Assembly: GCF_009765975.1 (NCBI RefSeq)
Contig: NZ_LMUJ01000054.1
Location: forward strand, 1 to 45,975
Source: Acidisphaera sp. S103
GTDB lineage: Bacteria; Pseudomonadota; Alphaproteobacteria; Acetobacterales; Acetobacteraceae
Length of the DNA stretch: 45,975 nt
Direction of reading: 5' to 3'
Below the pieces are notes generated by a model. The model saw only the letters and a program-made list of their open reading frames with translations. It searched no databases and had not been told where the DNA came from. A program made the position numbers and the translations under genes. Positions 8,239 to 16,625 of the stretch are shown piece by piece (position 1 is the first letter of the stretch; the number at the start of each line of letters is the position of its first letter).

Positions 8239-8398
8239 CGATTGTCTCCTCCCTCACCAACGGAAGGCTAGGGCATTTCCGCCGCGACAGGAAACAACCG
8301 GGGAGGCCGCGAGGGTTGGCAGAAGATCAGGACTGTGCAAGCTGGACCGGATACCAAGGACATACGAGCAAAGACGCGAGCCGCGGAAGGGATAGAGA

Positions 8399-10204
8399 AT
8401 GTCGGAGACCAAGGAAAAACCAACGCAAGGCCACCACCAAAATCCGAACACCCAAGCGGTGCGTGTCGCGTTCAATCCACTACGGCCAACCGAGAAGCCG
8501 CAGGAATACTATGACGAGATCAAACAGAAATTCGCCGAGGCCCGCGACCTCCGCGTCGGCTACCGTCCGGAGGGACGGGCGCAATACACCTCGGAGCTGA
8601 CCGGTGAGCTCGCCAAGTATGAAAGCGATCCCTGGGTCGAGACCCGTCAGGAACGCGACCCGATCAACGATTACGTCGAATGCCTGTTCATCGGCGGCGG
8701 CTTCTCCGCGCTGCTGACCGCCGCTCGGCTGCGGGAAAAGGGCGTGGAGAGCATCCGCATCGTGGAACGCGGCGGCGACGTCGGCGGCACCTGGTATTGG
8801 AACCGCTACCCCGGCGTGGCCTGTGACGTCTCCGCCTACGACTACATGCCTCTGCTGGATGAGCTGGGCCACGTGCCGAACAGCTTCTTCGCCAAAGGGC
8901 CGGAGATCTACGCGCACTGCCAGAAGATCGCCCAAACGTACAATCTCTACGAACTGGCGGTGTTCCAGACCACCGTCACGGCAACGGAATGGGATGAAAA
9001 AGCCAAACTCTGGCGCGTCACCACCGACCGCGGCGACACCATGTCCGCCCGCTTCGTGATCTGCGCCAACGGCACGCTGTCCAAGCCGAAACTATCCAAG
9101 ATCGAGGGGATGGAGACGTTCAAGGGCTACTCCTTCCACAGCTCCCGCTTCGACTACAATTATACCGGCGCCGATCTGTCGAACCTGAAGGACAAGGTCG
9201 TCGGCATCATCGGCACCGGCGCCTCGGCCGTGCAGATCATCCCGCGTGTCGGACGAGCGGCGAAGGAACTGTATGTGTTCCAGCGCACGCCATCGGCCAT
9301 CGACATCCGTGACGATATCCCGACCGACCCCACGTGGGCGGCGTCGCTGCAGCCGGGGTGGCAGAAGGAACGCATCCGCAAGCACGTGGAAACCACCGCG
9401 CCAGGCTACGGCCTGACCGAGGAGCAAAAGCGCGACCTGGCCGCCCTGCCGCGCGACGTCAAAATCCAGCGCCAGGAAAACCAGAACATCGAACATCAGA
9501 TGCGCATCCACGCGCGTGTCGAAGAAATCGTGAAGGACAAGGCCACCGCCGAGGCGCTGAAGCCCTGGTACATGCATCGCTGCAAGCGGCCCTGCTACGA
9601 CGACGAATACCTGCCGACGTTCAACCTGCCGAACGTGCATCTGGTCGACACCAACGGCAAAGGCGTCACCGAGATCAACGAACGCGGCGTCGTGTTCGAA
9701 GGCAAGGAATACCCGGTCGACGTGCTGATCTACGCCACCGGGTTCGAGGTCCAGGTCACCGGCATCTACAACGACATCCGCGGTGAAAACGGCCTGAGCC
9801 TGAACGACAAATACGCCGACGGCATGCGCACCGTGTTCGGCATTCACTCGGCCGGCTATCCGAACCTGTTCATCATGGGCGGCTACCAGGCGTCGTTCCA
9901 GTTCAACCTGACCTTCATGTTGCAGACCCAGGGCCAGCACATCGCCGAGTGCATCAAGTTCGTCCGCGACAGCAATCACACGACGATCGATGCCTCGGCG
10001 GAAACCGAGGAATGGTGGGTGCAGGAAGTCATCCGCCACCGCGGCAAGACCAACCGCAATGCGGAATGCACCCCCGGCTACTATAATTTTGAGGGTGAAT
10101 CGAACCGCCGCCAGGACGGCAACTACAACGGCGGCATGAAGCAATACGTCGAGCATCTGGCGAAGGTGCAGAAGGAGTTGCCGCAGCACTTCCGCTTCGG
10201 CTGA
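8399..10204 (+). CDS. Flavin-containing monooxygenase, Baeyer-Villiger (cyclohexanone monooxygenase-like) type
   Basis: A 601-residue FAD/NAD(P)H oxidoreductase. The FAD Rossmann motif is FIGGGFSALLTAARL (near 97-111), followed by GGTWYWNRYPGVACDVSAY (near 128-146), the GGxWxxxRYPGxxCD motif typical of type I Baeyer-Villiger enzymes. The NADPH-binding Rossmann is VGIIGTGASAVQI (near 266). The BVMO fingerprint FxGxxxHxxxW(P/D) appears as FKGYSFHSSRFD, with phenylalanine at the tryptophan position. The second motif, LIYATGFEVQ, is present. An N-terminal extension of about 90 residues precedes the FAD fold. Likely chemistry is oxygen insertion next to a carbonyl using NADPH and O2; the substrate is unknown. 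It is divergent from the deacylase gene, so a shared regulator region at 8239-8398 is possible. Confidence 0.85.
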   Translation: MSETKEKPTQGHHQNPNTQAVRVAFNPLRPTEKPQEYYDEIKQKFAEARDLRVGYRPEGRAQYTSELTGELAKYESDPWVETRQERDPINDYVECLFIGGGFSALLTAARLREKGVESIRIVERGGDVGGTWYWNRYPGVACDVSAYDYMPLLDELGHVPNSFFAKGPEIYAHCQKIAQTYNLYELAVFQTTVTATEWDEKAKLWRVTTDRGDTMSARFVICANGTLSKPKLSKIEGMETFKGYSFHSSRFDYNYTGADLSNLKDKVVGIIGTGASAVQIIPRVGRAAKELYVFQRTPSAIDIRDDIPTDPTWAASLQPGWQKERIRKHVETTAPGYGLTEEQKRDLAALPRDVKIQRQENQNIEHQMRIHARVEEIVKDKATAEALKPWYMHRCKRPCYDDEYLPTFNLPNVHLVDTNGKGVTEINERGVVFEGKEYPVDVLIYATGFEVQVTGIYNDIRGENGLSLNDKYADGMRTVFGIHSAGYPNLFIMGGYQASFQFNLTFMLQTQGQHIAECIKFVRDSNHTTIDASAETEEWWVQEVIRHRGKTNRNAECTPGYYNFEGESNRRQDGNYNGGMKQYVEHLAKVQKELPQHFRFG

Positions 10205-10213
10205 GGGCTTCCC

Positions 10214-10239
10214 GACCGTCCGGACGGTTCCGGACGGTC
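10214..10239. terminator. Hairpin downstream of the monooxygenase gene
   Basis: Perfect 11-bp inverted arms (GACCGTCCGGA at 10214-10224 and TCCGGACGGTC at 10229-10239) around a CGGT loop, ten bases after the stop. No T-run follows, so termination, if any, may be weak or Rho-assisted. Confidence 0.5.
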
Positions 10240-10335
10240 TCATCCCGCGTTCACGCATGCCCGAGGCGCGCACGAAACCGGTGGCCGGCCCACCCGTTTC
10301 GCGATAGACCGCGCGCCACACTATCGAGGCCTGCC

Positions 10336-11622
10336 ATGAACCGGATTGCCGACCTTGCGAACGCTGAACTCCAGGCGCTGCACGGCAGTGTGCGGGCCGA
10401 ATACGACGCCTTCCGGGCGCGCGGCCTGAAACTGGACATGACGCGGGGGAAACCGGCGGCGGATCAGCTCGATTTGGCCAATGAGATGCTGGCGTTTCCC
10501 GGAAATCGCGACCATTTCAGCGAGGCCGGCGACGACGCCCGGAACTACGGCGTCCTGCAAGGGTTGCCGGAAGCGCGGGCGCTGTTCGCGCCGATGCTGG
10601 GCGCGCCGGCCGACCAGGTCTTCGTCGCCGACAATTCCAGCTTGGCGGTCATGCACGACTGCATCGTCTGGGCGCTGCTGAAGGGCGTGCCGGGATCGAC
10701 CGAACCGTGGGGCAAGACGACACCCGCCTTCATCTGTCCGGTTCCCGGCTACGACCGCCATTTCGCCCTGTGCGAGGAATACGGCATCCGCATGCTGTCC
10801 GTCCCCATGACCGGCCACGGCCCGGACATGGACGCGGTTGAAAGCCTCGCCGCCGACCCGTCGGTGAAGGGCATGTGGTGCGTGCCGAAATACTCCAACC
10901 CCAGCGGCGAGGTGTATTCCGACGAAACCGTCCGCCGGCTGGCCGCGATGCGCACCGGTGCGCCGGATTTCCGGCTGCTCTGGGACAATGCCTACGCGGT
11001 GCATCATCTGACCGAGAAGCGGCACGAGGTCGCCAACATCCTCGATGCCTGTGCGGCGGCCGGGAACCCGGACCGGGCCTTCATCTTCGGCTCGACGTCG
11101 AAGATCACCATCGCGGGGGCGGGTCTGGCGTTCTTTGCGTCGTCACCCGCCAACCTGGCATGGTTCATGGCACGCGTGTTCAAACGGACCATCGGTTCGG
11201 ACAAGCTGAACCAGCTTCGCCATGTGCGGTTCCTGAAAAACCAGGCCGGGCTGATGCGTCACATGGACGGCCACCGAGCACTTCTGGCGCCGAAATTCGC
11301 CGCCGTGGCCCGCGCGCTGGACAGCCGGCTGGCTGGCACCGGCGCGGCGACCTGGGCCAAGCCGGACGGCGGCTACTTCATCGGTTTGGACGCCACGCCC
11401 GGCACCGCGAAACAGGTGGTCGCGCTGGCGAAGGACGCCGGCCTGGCGCTGACCGCGGCCGGGTCCACCTGGCCGCACACCCGCGATCCGAACGACAGCA
11501 ATCTGCGCCTTGCCCCGACGTTTCCCTCGCTTGCCGATGTCACGGTTGCATCGGAAGGGATCGCGCTGTGCATCCTGCTGGCGGCGATCGAGAAGCAGGG
11601 CATGCAGCGGGCGGCCGCCTAA
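10336..11622 (+). CDS. Aspartate aminotransferase, type Ic (class I/II fold)
   Basis: A 428-residue PLP enzyme. The N-terminus (LKLDMTRGKPAADQLDLAN) and NYGVLQGLPEARALFAPMLG are characteristic of the type Ic aspartate aminotransferase subgroup. The cofactor-binding region includes WCVPKYSNPSGEVYSDE, the aspartate/tyrosine pair in LLWDNAYAVHHL, and the Schiff-base lysine in FGSTSKITIAGAGLAFFASS. It likely moves an amino group between aspartate and 2-oxoglutarate in the cytosol, although related enzymes accept other acidic amino acids. It stands alone, with a hairpin before it (10214-10239) and one after it (11662-11693), so it may be monocistronic. A GAGG stretch a few bases before ATG supports the start. 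Confidence 0.83.
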   Translation: MNRIADLANAELQALHGSVRAEYDAFRARGLKLDMTRGKPAADQLDLANEMLAFPGNRDHFSEAGDDARNYGVLQGLPEARALFAPMLGAPADQVFVADNSSLAVMHDCIVWALLKGVPGSTEPWGKTTPAFICPVPGYDRHFALCEEYGIRMLSVPMTGHGPDMDAVESLAADPSVKGMWCVPKYSNPSGEVYSDETVRRLAAMRTGAPDFRLLWDNAYAVHHLTEKRHEVANILDACAAAGNPDRAFIFGSTSKITIAGAGLAFFASSPANLAWFMARVFKRTIGSDKLNQLRHVRFLKNQAGLMRHMDGHRALLAPKFAAVARALDSRLAGTGAATWAKPDGGYFIGLDATPGTAKQVVALAKDAGLALTAAGSTWPHTRDPNDSNLRLAPTFPSLADVTVASEGIALCILLAAIEKQGMQRAAA

Positions 11623-11965
11623 TCCGGGGTGTCGCCTGAGCCGTCGGTCCACGTCGATCGGGGCATCCGCGCTTCAACGAAAGCGTGGATGCCAGTTCAT
11701 CCTCGCGTTCGGTCGCGGTATTTTCGGTCCCGCTTGCGGTAAATGATTATTGAGGATTTATCGTTACAAGCCGTTGCATGGCATGGGCGAATCTCGCATA
11801 GTCATGCCCCCGTGACTTGCCATACCCATAGGCAGCCCATTGTCGTGCTAAAATCGATTTTCGGAACCGATACAGGCCGGCGGATCCCGCGAATCGCCAG
11901 GCAGGCCGGCCCACTTTGAATCGGGCCGACGGGAACGTCCCAAAAACCATAAAAGGGCCAACCCG
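11623..11965. other. Intergenic region between the aminotransferase and methyltransferase genes
   Basis: 343 bp with no convincing gene. It holds a hairpin at 11662-11693 (arms GGCATCCGCGCTT and AAGCGTGGATGCC, one mismatch, loop CAACGA), a plausible terminator for the aminotransferase although no T-run follows. The palindrome AAAATCGATTTT lies about 115 bp before the next gene; the same 12-mer recurs at about 45643. Nothing else was recognised. Confidence 0.4.
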
Positions 11966-12739
11966 GTGTCCGTAACCGTTCTACCATCGATCGTCACTGG
12001 CGTCGGCCGGTTCATGTCGCGCCGGAAGTCGACTGAACCGCGTCTGCCATGGCTGGCTATGCTGCCCCTCGATATCGGCCTGTTCCTGAAAAGCGCGCGC
12101 ACCGACGCCAAAATCGCTCGGGCGAAACGGCGGGACGGGACGACCGCGGCATTCGAGACCGCGTATCGCGAATCCGAGGATCCCTGGGCATCGGCGTCGC
12201 CACGCTATCGCTATCAGGGGCTGAAATACGACCGGCTGGTCGCTCTCCTGCCGCGTAAGCGATTCGCCAACGCTCTCGACCTAGGTTGTGGCCTTGGATT
12301 GCTCTCCCAGAAACTGACCAACCGGGCCGAACGTGTCCTGGGAATCGATATCGCGCCGGCCGCGATCGAGCACGCGCGCCGCCGTGGCGCGGCCTTCGAC
12401 AACCTTGCGTTCGAACCGGGCGACATCTTGAACCTGCCGTCGTCGCTCGATGGTAAGTTCGATCTCGTGGTGGTCGCGGACGTGCTGTATTATTTGTCGC
12501 CGCTGGATGAGGGTATTTTGCACGCCGTCGTGCGCCGCATCGCCGACCTGCTGACGCCCGGCGGAACCTGTCTGTTGGCCAACCACTTCTTCTTCGCCGC
12601 CGATCCGGATTCCAAGGTGTCGCGCAAAATCCATCGCGCGTTCAAGGCATGCCCGCGCTTCACCGTCACGTCGGAACATCGCAGAGCGTTCTTCCTGGCC
12701 ACCTTGTTTTCCGAACGGCCGTCCCTGCTTCCCGCCTGA
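11966..12739 (+). CDS. NodS-like class I SAM-dependent methyltransferase
   Basis: A 257-residue cytosolic methyltransferase. The SAM-binding motif I is ALDLGCGLGLLSQKL, followed by the acidic ribose-binding loop VLGIDIAP, GDILNLP, and DLVVVADVLYYL. The preceding segment FETAYRESEDPW...SASPRYRYQGLKYDRL matches the pattern of NodS-type enzymes, which N-methylate a de-acetylated aminosugar in Nod factor synthesis; most relatives outside rhizobia have unknown substrates. The start is uncertain: GTG 11966 (AAAGGG about 9 nt upstream) or ATG 12014 / 12059, which would remove a non-conserved N-terminus. The stop TGA shares its A with the ATG of the next gene (TGATG), implying coupled translation with the HpnL-like membrane protein. 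Confidence 0.8.
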   Translation: MSVTVLPSIVTGVGRFMSRRKSTEPRLPWLAMLPLDIGLFLKSARTDAKIARAKRRDGTTAAFETAYRESEDPWASASPRYRYQGLKYDRLVALLPRKRFANALDLGCGLGLLSQKLTNRAERVLGIDIAPAAIEHARRRGAAFDNLAFEPGDILNLPSSLDGKFDLVVVADVLYYLSPLDEGILHAVVRRIADLLTPGGTCLLANHFFFAADPDSKVSRKIHRAFKACPRFTVTSEHRRAFFLATLFSERPSLLPA

Positions 12740-13695
12740 TGCGCGGCTTGCTGCTGATGGCCCTGGCCGCCGTTCTGGCGGCGGGGATGGGATGGACGTT
12801 CTTCGCGACCTGGGCCGACATCGCGGCGATGGGCGCAGGCGTGCTGGGCGCGCTGTGGACCTTGCCGGTCCTGATCGGCGTGCATCTGATCCAATTGCTG
12901 CTGTCCAGTCTTTCCTGGTGGCTGCTGTTCGCCAGGCCGGCCCCCTCGATCGTCACCTGTTTTCGTCTGCGGCTGATCCGCGAGGGTATCGACAGCCTGC
13001 TGCCGGTCGCACAGATCGGCGGCGAGGTGATCGTCGCGCGCATGCTGACGAAACGCGGCATCGAGGCGGCGCAAGCTGGTTCGGGCGTGATCGTCGATGT
13101 GTCCCTGGAAGTGCTGTCCCAGGCCGTCTTCCTGCTGAGCGGAATCGGTGTGCTGGCGCTGGTGGCGGATGGCGGCCGATCCACCGAATGGTTCGGAACG
13201 CTGGCCCTGGCGGCGGTCGCGGCTGGCGGCTTCCTGCTCGCGCAGCGCTTCGGCCTGCTGCGGCTATTGGAAATGCTGACCGACCGGATCGCCCGACAAT
13301 TTCCCGGACTGGCGAATGTGTCGCTGACCGGTCTGCACGCCGGGGTGGCAGCGGTCTACCGCCGAGGCCGCGTGCTTTCCGCCGCGACCCTGTTGCACGT
13401 CCTGTCCTGGTCGCTCGGTACGATCGAAACCTGGATCATTCTGTACGCGTTGGGTGTGCCCGCCAGCCTGCCGCAGGCGTTGGTAATCGAAAGCCTCGGC
13501 ATGGCGGCGCGCACGGCGGGATTCGCGATACCCGGCGCCCTGGCCGTGCAGGAGGGCGGGTTCGCGCTGGCGGCATTGTCGGCCGGACTTCCCGAGTCCG
13601 CCGGGCTGTCGCTGTCCCTGGTCAAACGGGCCCGCGAAATCCTCGTCGGTCTCGCCGGTATGGTCCTGGCCTGGTTGGGCGGCGGCTTTCGATAG
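12739..13695 (+). CDS. HpnL-like / lysylphosphatidylglycerol synthase TM-domain family membrane protein
   Basis: A 318-residue integral membrane protein with about seven to eight hydrophobic helices. The conserved segment LRLIREGIDSLLPVAQIGGE followed by RMLTKRG, and the later ESLGMAARTAGFAIPGALAVQEGG, are typical of the LPG-synthase transmembrane/flippase-like family, and most like HpnL, found in hopanoid gene clusters. It starts one base into the methyltransferase stop; an upstream start within the methyltransferase is rejected because it would overlap 90 bp of conserved sequence. Known HpnL is a putative lipid transporter. No hopanoid genes lie nearby, so the partner lipid here is unknown. 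A methyltransferase plus lipid-flippase pair suggests modification and movement of a membrane lipid or lipid-linked sugar (inference). Confidence 0.78.
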   Translation: MRGLLLMALAAVLAAGMGWTFFATWADIAAMGAGVLGALWTLPVLIGVHLIQLLLSSLSWWLLFARPAPSIVTCFRLRLIREGIDSLLPVAQIGGEVIVARMLTKRGIEAAQAGSGVIVDVSLEVLSQAVFLLSGIGVLALVADGGRSTEWFGTLALAAVAAGGFLLAQRFGLLRLLEMLTDRIARQFPGLANVSLTGLHAGVAAVYRRGRVLSAATLLHVLSWSLGTIETWIILYALGVPASLPQALVIESLGMAARTAGFAIPGALAVQEGGFALAALSAGLPESAGLSLSLVKRAREILVGLAGMVLAWLGGGFR

Positions 13696-13783
13696 GGTGC
13701 GGGCGTCCAGCGGCGTGTTGACCGGTATCAGGCCATCGTCCAAGATTCCATTCGCGCAAGCCGGAACGATCACAGGAAACGTC

Positions 13784-15022
13784 ATGTCACTCGCTATCAC
13801 CCGGAGGGCGGCGCTCGCCGTATCCGGTGCCGCCGCCGCCGCCCCGCTGCGCCGCGCCCCTGCCGCCGACCGTTCGACCATTCGGATTGGCGTGCTGACC
13901 GACCTGAACGGGCCGAACGCCAACGGCACCGGACAGGGGTCGGTCGTCGCGACCAAGCTGGCGGTTGAGGATTTCACTCGCCAGCATCCGGATGTCGACG
14001 TGCAGGTACTGGTCGCCGACTACCAGAGCAAGCCCGACATCGCCCAGTCGATCGCGCGCGACTGGTTCGGCCGGCAAGGGGTCGATTTCATTTCCAACGT
14101 CAACAATTCCTCCGCCGCGCTGGCGATCGCGACGTTGGTGCGGGAGAAGGACAAGGCCGCGATCTTCACGACGCCCGCCAGTTCCGACCTGACCGGCAAA
14201 GCGTGCAGCCCCAATCACGTGCAATGGACCTATGACACCTATTCGCTGGGGTCATGCACCGGCAAGGCAATTGTGGCGGAGGGCGGGGACACCTGGTTCT
14301 TAATCGCCGCCGACTACACATTCGGCAAATTTCTGGCCTCCGATACGGCGCGTGCGGTGACCTCGGTGGGTGGGAAGGTCGTTGGGCAGATATCACATCC
14401 GTTCCCTGATACGACCGATTTCTCCACCTTCCTGCTGCAGGCGCAGGCCAGCGGCGCCAAGGTCATCGGGCTGGCGAACAGTGGTGAGAACACGGTGAAC
14501 TGCGTCAAGCAGGCGGCCGAGTTCGGTATCGCCAAGCGGGGCCAGAAGCTGGCGGCGCTGCTGCTGACCATTCCGGATGTGCACGGGATCGGCCTCGCCA
14601 CGGCGCAGGGCCTGCTGCTGACCGAGGCGTGGTATTGGGACATGAACGACCAGACCAGGGCTTTTGCAAAACGTTACGCGCCGAGGATGGACGGCAAGAT
14701 GCCGAACATGCTGCAGGCAGGGGATTTCTCGGCGATCACCCACACGCTGAAAGCCATGCAGGCGATGGGCGTGGCGAAGGCCAAGGCCAGCGGCAAGGCG
14801 CTGATCGCACAGATGAAGGCGATGCCGGTGGAGGATGAGGCGTACGGGAAAGGCTCGATACGAGCAGACGGGCGGGTGATGAACCCGATGTATCTGTTTC
14901 AGGTGAAATCACCGGCCAAAAGCCATTACCCGTGGGACTACTACCGTCTGGTGCGGACTGTTTCGGCGGAGGACGCGTTCCGGCCGTCGCACGACGGCGG
15001 TTGCCCGATGGTGGCCGGGTAG
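13784..15022 (+). CDS. ABC transporter substrate-binding protein, LivK-like (periplasmic binding type 1)
   Basis: A 412-residue exported binding protein. The N-terminus ITRRAALAVSGAAAAAP looks like a Tat-type or twin-arginine-like signal peptide followed by a low-complexity Ala region. The mature part starts near STIRIGVLTDLNGPNANGTG, the usual first strand of the LivK/AmiC-type binding fold. VNNSSAALAIATLVREK and TYDTYSLGSCTGKAI are the family's ligand-cleft regions. AGGA eight bases upstream supports ATG 13784. The gene is alone, 10 kb from the livHMGF operon that lacks its own binding protein; pairing the two is inference. Homologues of this subgroup are often annotated as amino acid, urea or aromatic-acid binding; the ligand is not evident. 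Confidence 0.85.
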   Translation: MSLAITRRAALAVSGAAAAAPLRRAPAADRSTIRIGVLTDLNGPNANGTGQGSVVATKLAVEDFTRQHPDVDVQVLVADYQSKPDIAQSIARDWFGRQGVDFISNVNNSSAALAIATLVREKDKAAIFTTPASSDLTGKACSPNHVQWTYDTYSLGSCTGKAIVAEGGDTWFLIAADYTFGKFLASDTARAVTSVGGKVVGQISHPFPDTTDFSTFLLQAQASGAKVIGLANSGENTVNCVKQAAEFGIAKRGQKLAALLLTIPDVHGIGLATAQGLLLTEAWYWDMNDQTRAFAKRYAPRMDGKMPNMLQAGDFSAITHTLKAMQAMGVAKAKASGKALIAQMKAMPVEDEAYGKGSIRADGRVMNPMYLFQVKSPAKSHYPWDYYRLVRTVSAEDAFRPSHDGGCPMVAG

Positions 15023-15027
15023 GACGC

Positions 15028-15114
15028 ATTTAAAACCAGCGGCCATTGACGTTGACACATCAACCCCGTCATGGCCCGGACTGTCGTGTACAGACCGGAG
15101 TCAAGCCTGACAGA
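15028..15114. repeat. Left half of a palindromic repeat interrupted by IS481
   Basis: When reverse-complemented, this segment aligns with 16626-16730 on the other side of the IS. Shared blocks include a CTGTCAGG...TCCxGTCTGTAC segment next to the IS, a perfect CCGGGCCATGACGGG (15 nt), and a TGTCAAC...TGGTxTxAAA outer end. The outer end also resembles the ends of the repeat at 5856-5975. Thus a large palindrome of the same family appears to have been split near its centre. Confidence 0.65.
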
Positions 15115-15246
15115 TGTTCGGAGACCTTCCTGACAGGTGCGATGTCGCCTTTGGTGTCCAAAACGGTCGGCTAGCCGGCGGCGAACCGCCTCTCCTGATC
15201 CATCGGTGTGGTTTCCTGGTTCGGCTGCACAGAGCCGTTTCCTCGT

Positions 15247-15370
15247 CCCGGCCTGCATTCTTCGGGGCCTTGCGCGCGGCCACCCTCAAGCCCGCTGCGC
15301 GCCGCTTCGCGGTGGCTGGCGCCAGGCTTGACCGCGGCCGCGCGCAAGGCCCCGAAGAATGCAGGCCGGG
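15247..15370. repeat. Perfect 35-bp inverted repeat inside the IS481 element
   Basis: Arms at 15247-15281 and 15336-15370 are exact reverse complements over 35 bp (outer bases CCCGGCCTGCATTC, inner bases GCGCGCGGCC). The 54-nt spacer itself contains TCAAGCC facing GGCTTGA. It lies in the non-coding stretch between the transposase stop and the left terminal repeat. It could form a very stable cruciform or RNA hairpin, and could be a transcription barrier or a nested small element. Confidence 0.75.
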
Positions 15371-15383
15371 CAGAACCATGCCG

Positions 15384-16571
15384 TCACACCGTAACCAAAC
15401 CAGCCGAGCGGTCCGAGACCTTCCTGACCGCCGCGGTTTTGCCGGCCTGGTCGCGCAGATCGACTTCGGCGATCAGAAAACGCATGAAATACGCCCGCCA
15501 CACACCATCGGTGGCGGTCGGACGGAACGCCACGTCCAGCCCGGCGAAGGCCTGCGACAGCTTGACCCGCCAACCGCGGAAGCATGTGGCCCCATCCTGA
15601 TGCACCCGGCGCACTACGTCCTCGGCATAGTAATCCGGCATCGCCAGAGCCTCGGCGAAGGCCACCTGGCTGACCCGGTAGCGGCTTTGCGGTACCGCCA
15701 GTCCCAGAGCCTCGTGCGGGCGTTCGGTGTTGTAGATGCGGCGGAACGCGTCAAACGCCGCCTGGCAGGCGATCAGGTCGGCGAACCGGTTCGCCTGCAG
15801 CAGTTCGACCGTCAGCGTGCGATGGAACCGCTCCTCTTTCCCTTGCGTCTGCGGATGGCGCGCCCGGCCATGATACAGCCGGATGCCCACCCGCATCAGC
15901 CAAACCTCCATCGCTGTGTAGCCGGTGGCCCCGCTGCCGCCCCAGGGCGAGCCATTGTCGGCCAGCATCGCCACCGGCAAGCCATGGCGGCGGAACAGGT
16001 CGGTCAAATGCGCCTTGACCGTCTGCTCGGTCTCATTGGCACAGGCGATCACCCCGATCGAGTAACGGCTGTGATCGTCCAGCACCGTCAACGGATGGCA
16101 GCGGCCTCGATCCATCGCGATGTGGCCCTTGAAGTCCATTTGCCACAGCTCGTTCGGCGCCGACCGCTCGAACCGCTGTGGCGGTGTCCGCTGCTCGCTT
16201 TCGGCCGGGTCGAGCAGGCCGTGGCGGCGCAACACCTCCGTCACCGTCGAGGCGGCCGGCACCCGTGTGACGCCAAGGTCGCGCAGCCGTTGCCCGAGCT
16301 TCCGCCCGCCCCAGCTTGGACGGATACCCCGCAGGTCGACGATATGGCTTTCGATCTCCGGGGCGCAGCGGGTGGGGCTGGTCAGCGGGCGGCTGGAACG
16401 ATCCCGCAGACCCGCCTCGCCCTCCGCCCGGTAGCGGCGCAGCCAAACGTAGCCGGTCTCCCGGCTGATGGCGAACCGGCGGCACAGTTCGGCGACACTG
16501 ATGTCACCTTGTTCGACCAGACGCACGAATTCCCGCCGACTGTCCATGACCGTTCCAGATTTCCACGGCAT
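15384..16571 (-). CDS. IS481-family transposase
   Basis: A 395-residue DDE transposase. The N-terminal helix-turn-helix region is AELCRRFAISRETGYVWLRR; the integrase core follows with the first aspartate in WQMDFKGHI, a second in MLADNGSPWG, and the glutamate in GKEERFHRTL. The sequence GGRKLGQRLRDLGV and the YNTERPHEALGL segment are typical of the family. The start MPWKSGTVMDSRREF matches the usual 'MPWxxxxVMxxRxEF' opening, so the upstream ATG is preferred over the internal one. No stop or frameshift is seen, so the element may be active. An opposite-strand open frame spans the same region but is a high-GC shadow. Confidence 0.92.
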   Translation of the reverse strand: MPWKSGTVMDSRREFVRLVEQGDISVAELCRRFAISRETGYVWLRRYRAEGEAGLRDRSSRPLTSPTRCAPEIESHIVDLRGIRPSWGGRKLGQRLRDLGVTRVPAASTVTEVLRRHGLLDPAESEQRTPPQRFERSAPNELWQMDFKGHIAMDRGRCHPLTVLDDHSRYSIGVIACANETEQTVKAHLTDLFRRHGLPVAMLADNGSPWGGSGATGYTAMEVWLMRVGIRLYHGRARHPQTQGKEERFHRTLTVELLQANRFADLIACQAAFDAFRRIYNTERPHEALGLAVPQSRYRVSQVAFAEALAMPDYYAEDVVRRVHQDGATCFRGWRVKLSQAFAGLDVAFRPTATDGVWRAYFMRFLIAEVDLRDQAGKTAAVRKVSDRSAGLVTV

Positions 16572-16625
16572 CGCTGGCGCTCCATTGCTCCAGCGATCCT
16601 AAAGTGTCAGGAAGCTCTCCGAACA

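Larger units (their letters stand above)
15115..16625 (-). mobile_element. IS481-family insertion sequence (about 1.5 kb)
   Basis: It is bounded by 21-bp terminal inverted repeats TGTTCGGAGANCTTCCTGACA at 15115-15135 and (inverted) 16605-16625, differing at one position. It carries one full-length transposase gene on the minus strand. A second partial copy of the end sequence (GGAGACCTTCCTGACAGG in reverse orientation) lies just outside the right repeat at about 16627-16644, so transposase-binding sites may be iterated there. No direct target duplication is evident at the borders. The element sits at the centre of a palindromic repeat. About 250 bp between the transposase stop and the left repeat hold a large hairpin (15247-15370). 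Confidence 0.8.

Noticed and set aside
9092..10321. A 409-codon minus-strand open frame antisense to the monooxygenase
   Set aside because: Shadow of a well-supported flavoenzyme; biased Val/Ala/Asp composition and no recognisable domain.
11845..11862. AAAATCGATTTT palindrome shared with about 45643-45654
   Set aside because: A 12-base AT-rich palindrome occurring twice in 46 kb, in unrelated positions; probably chance, so not reported as an operator.
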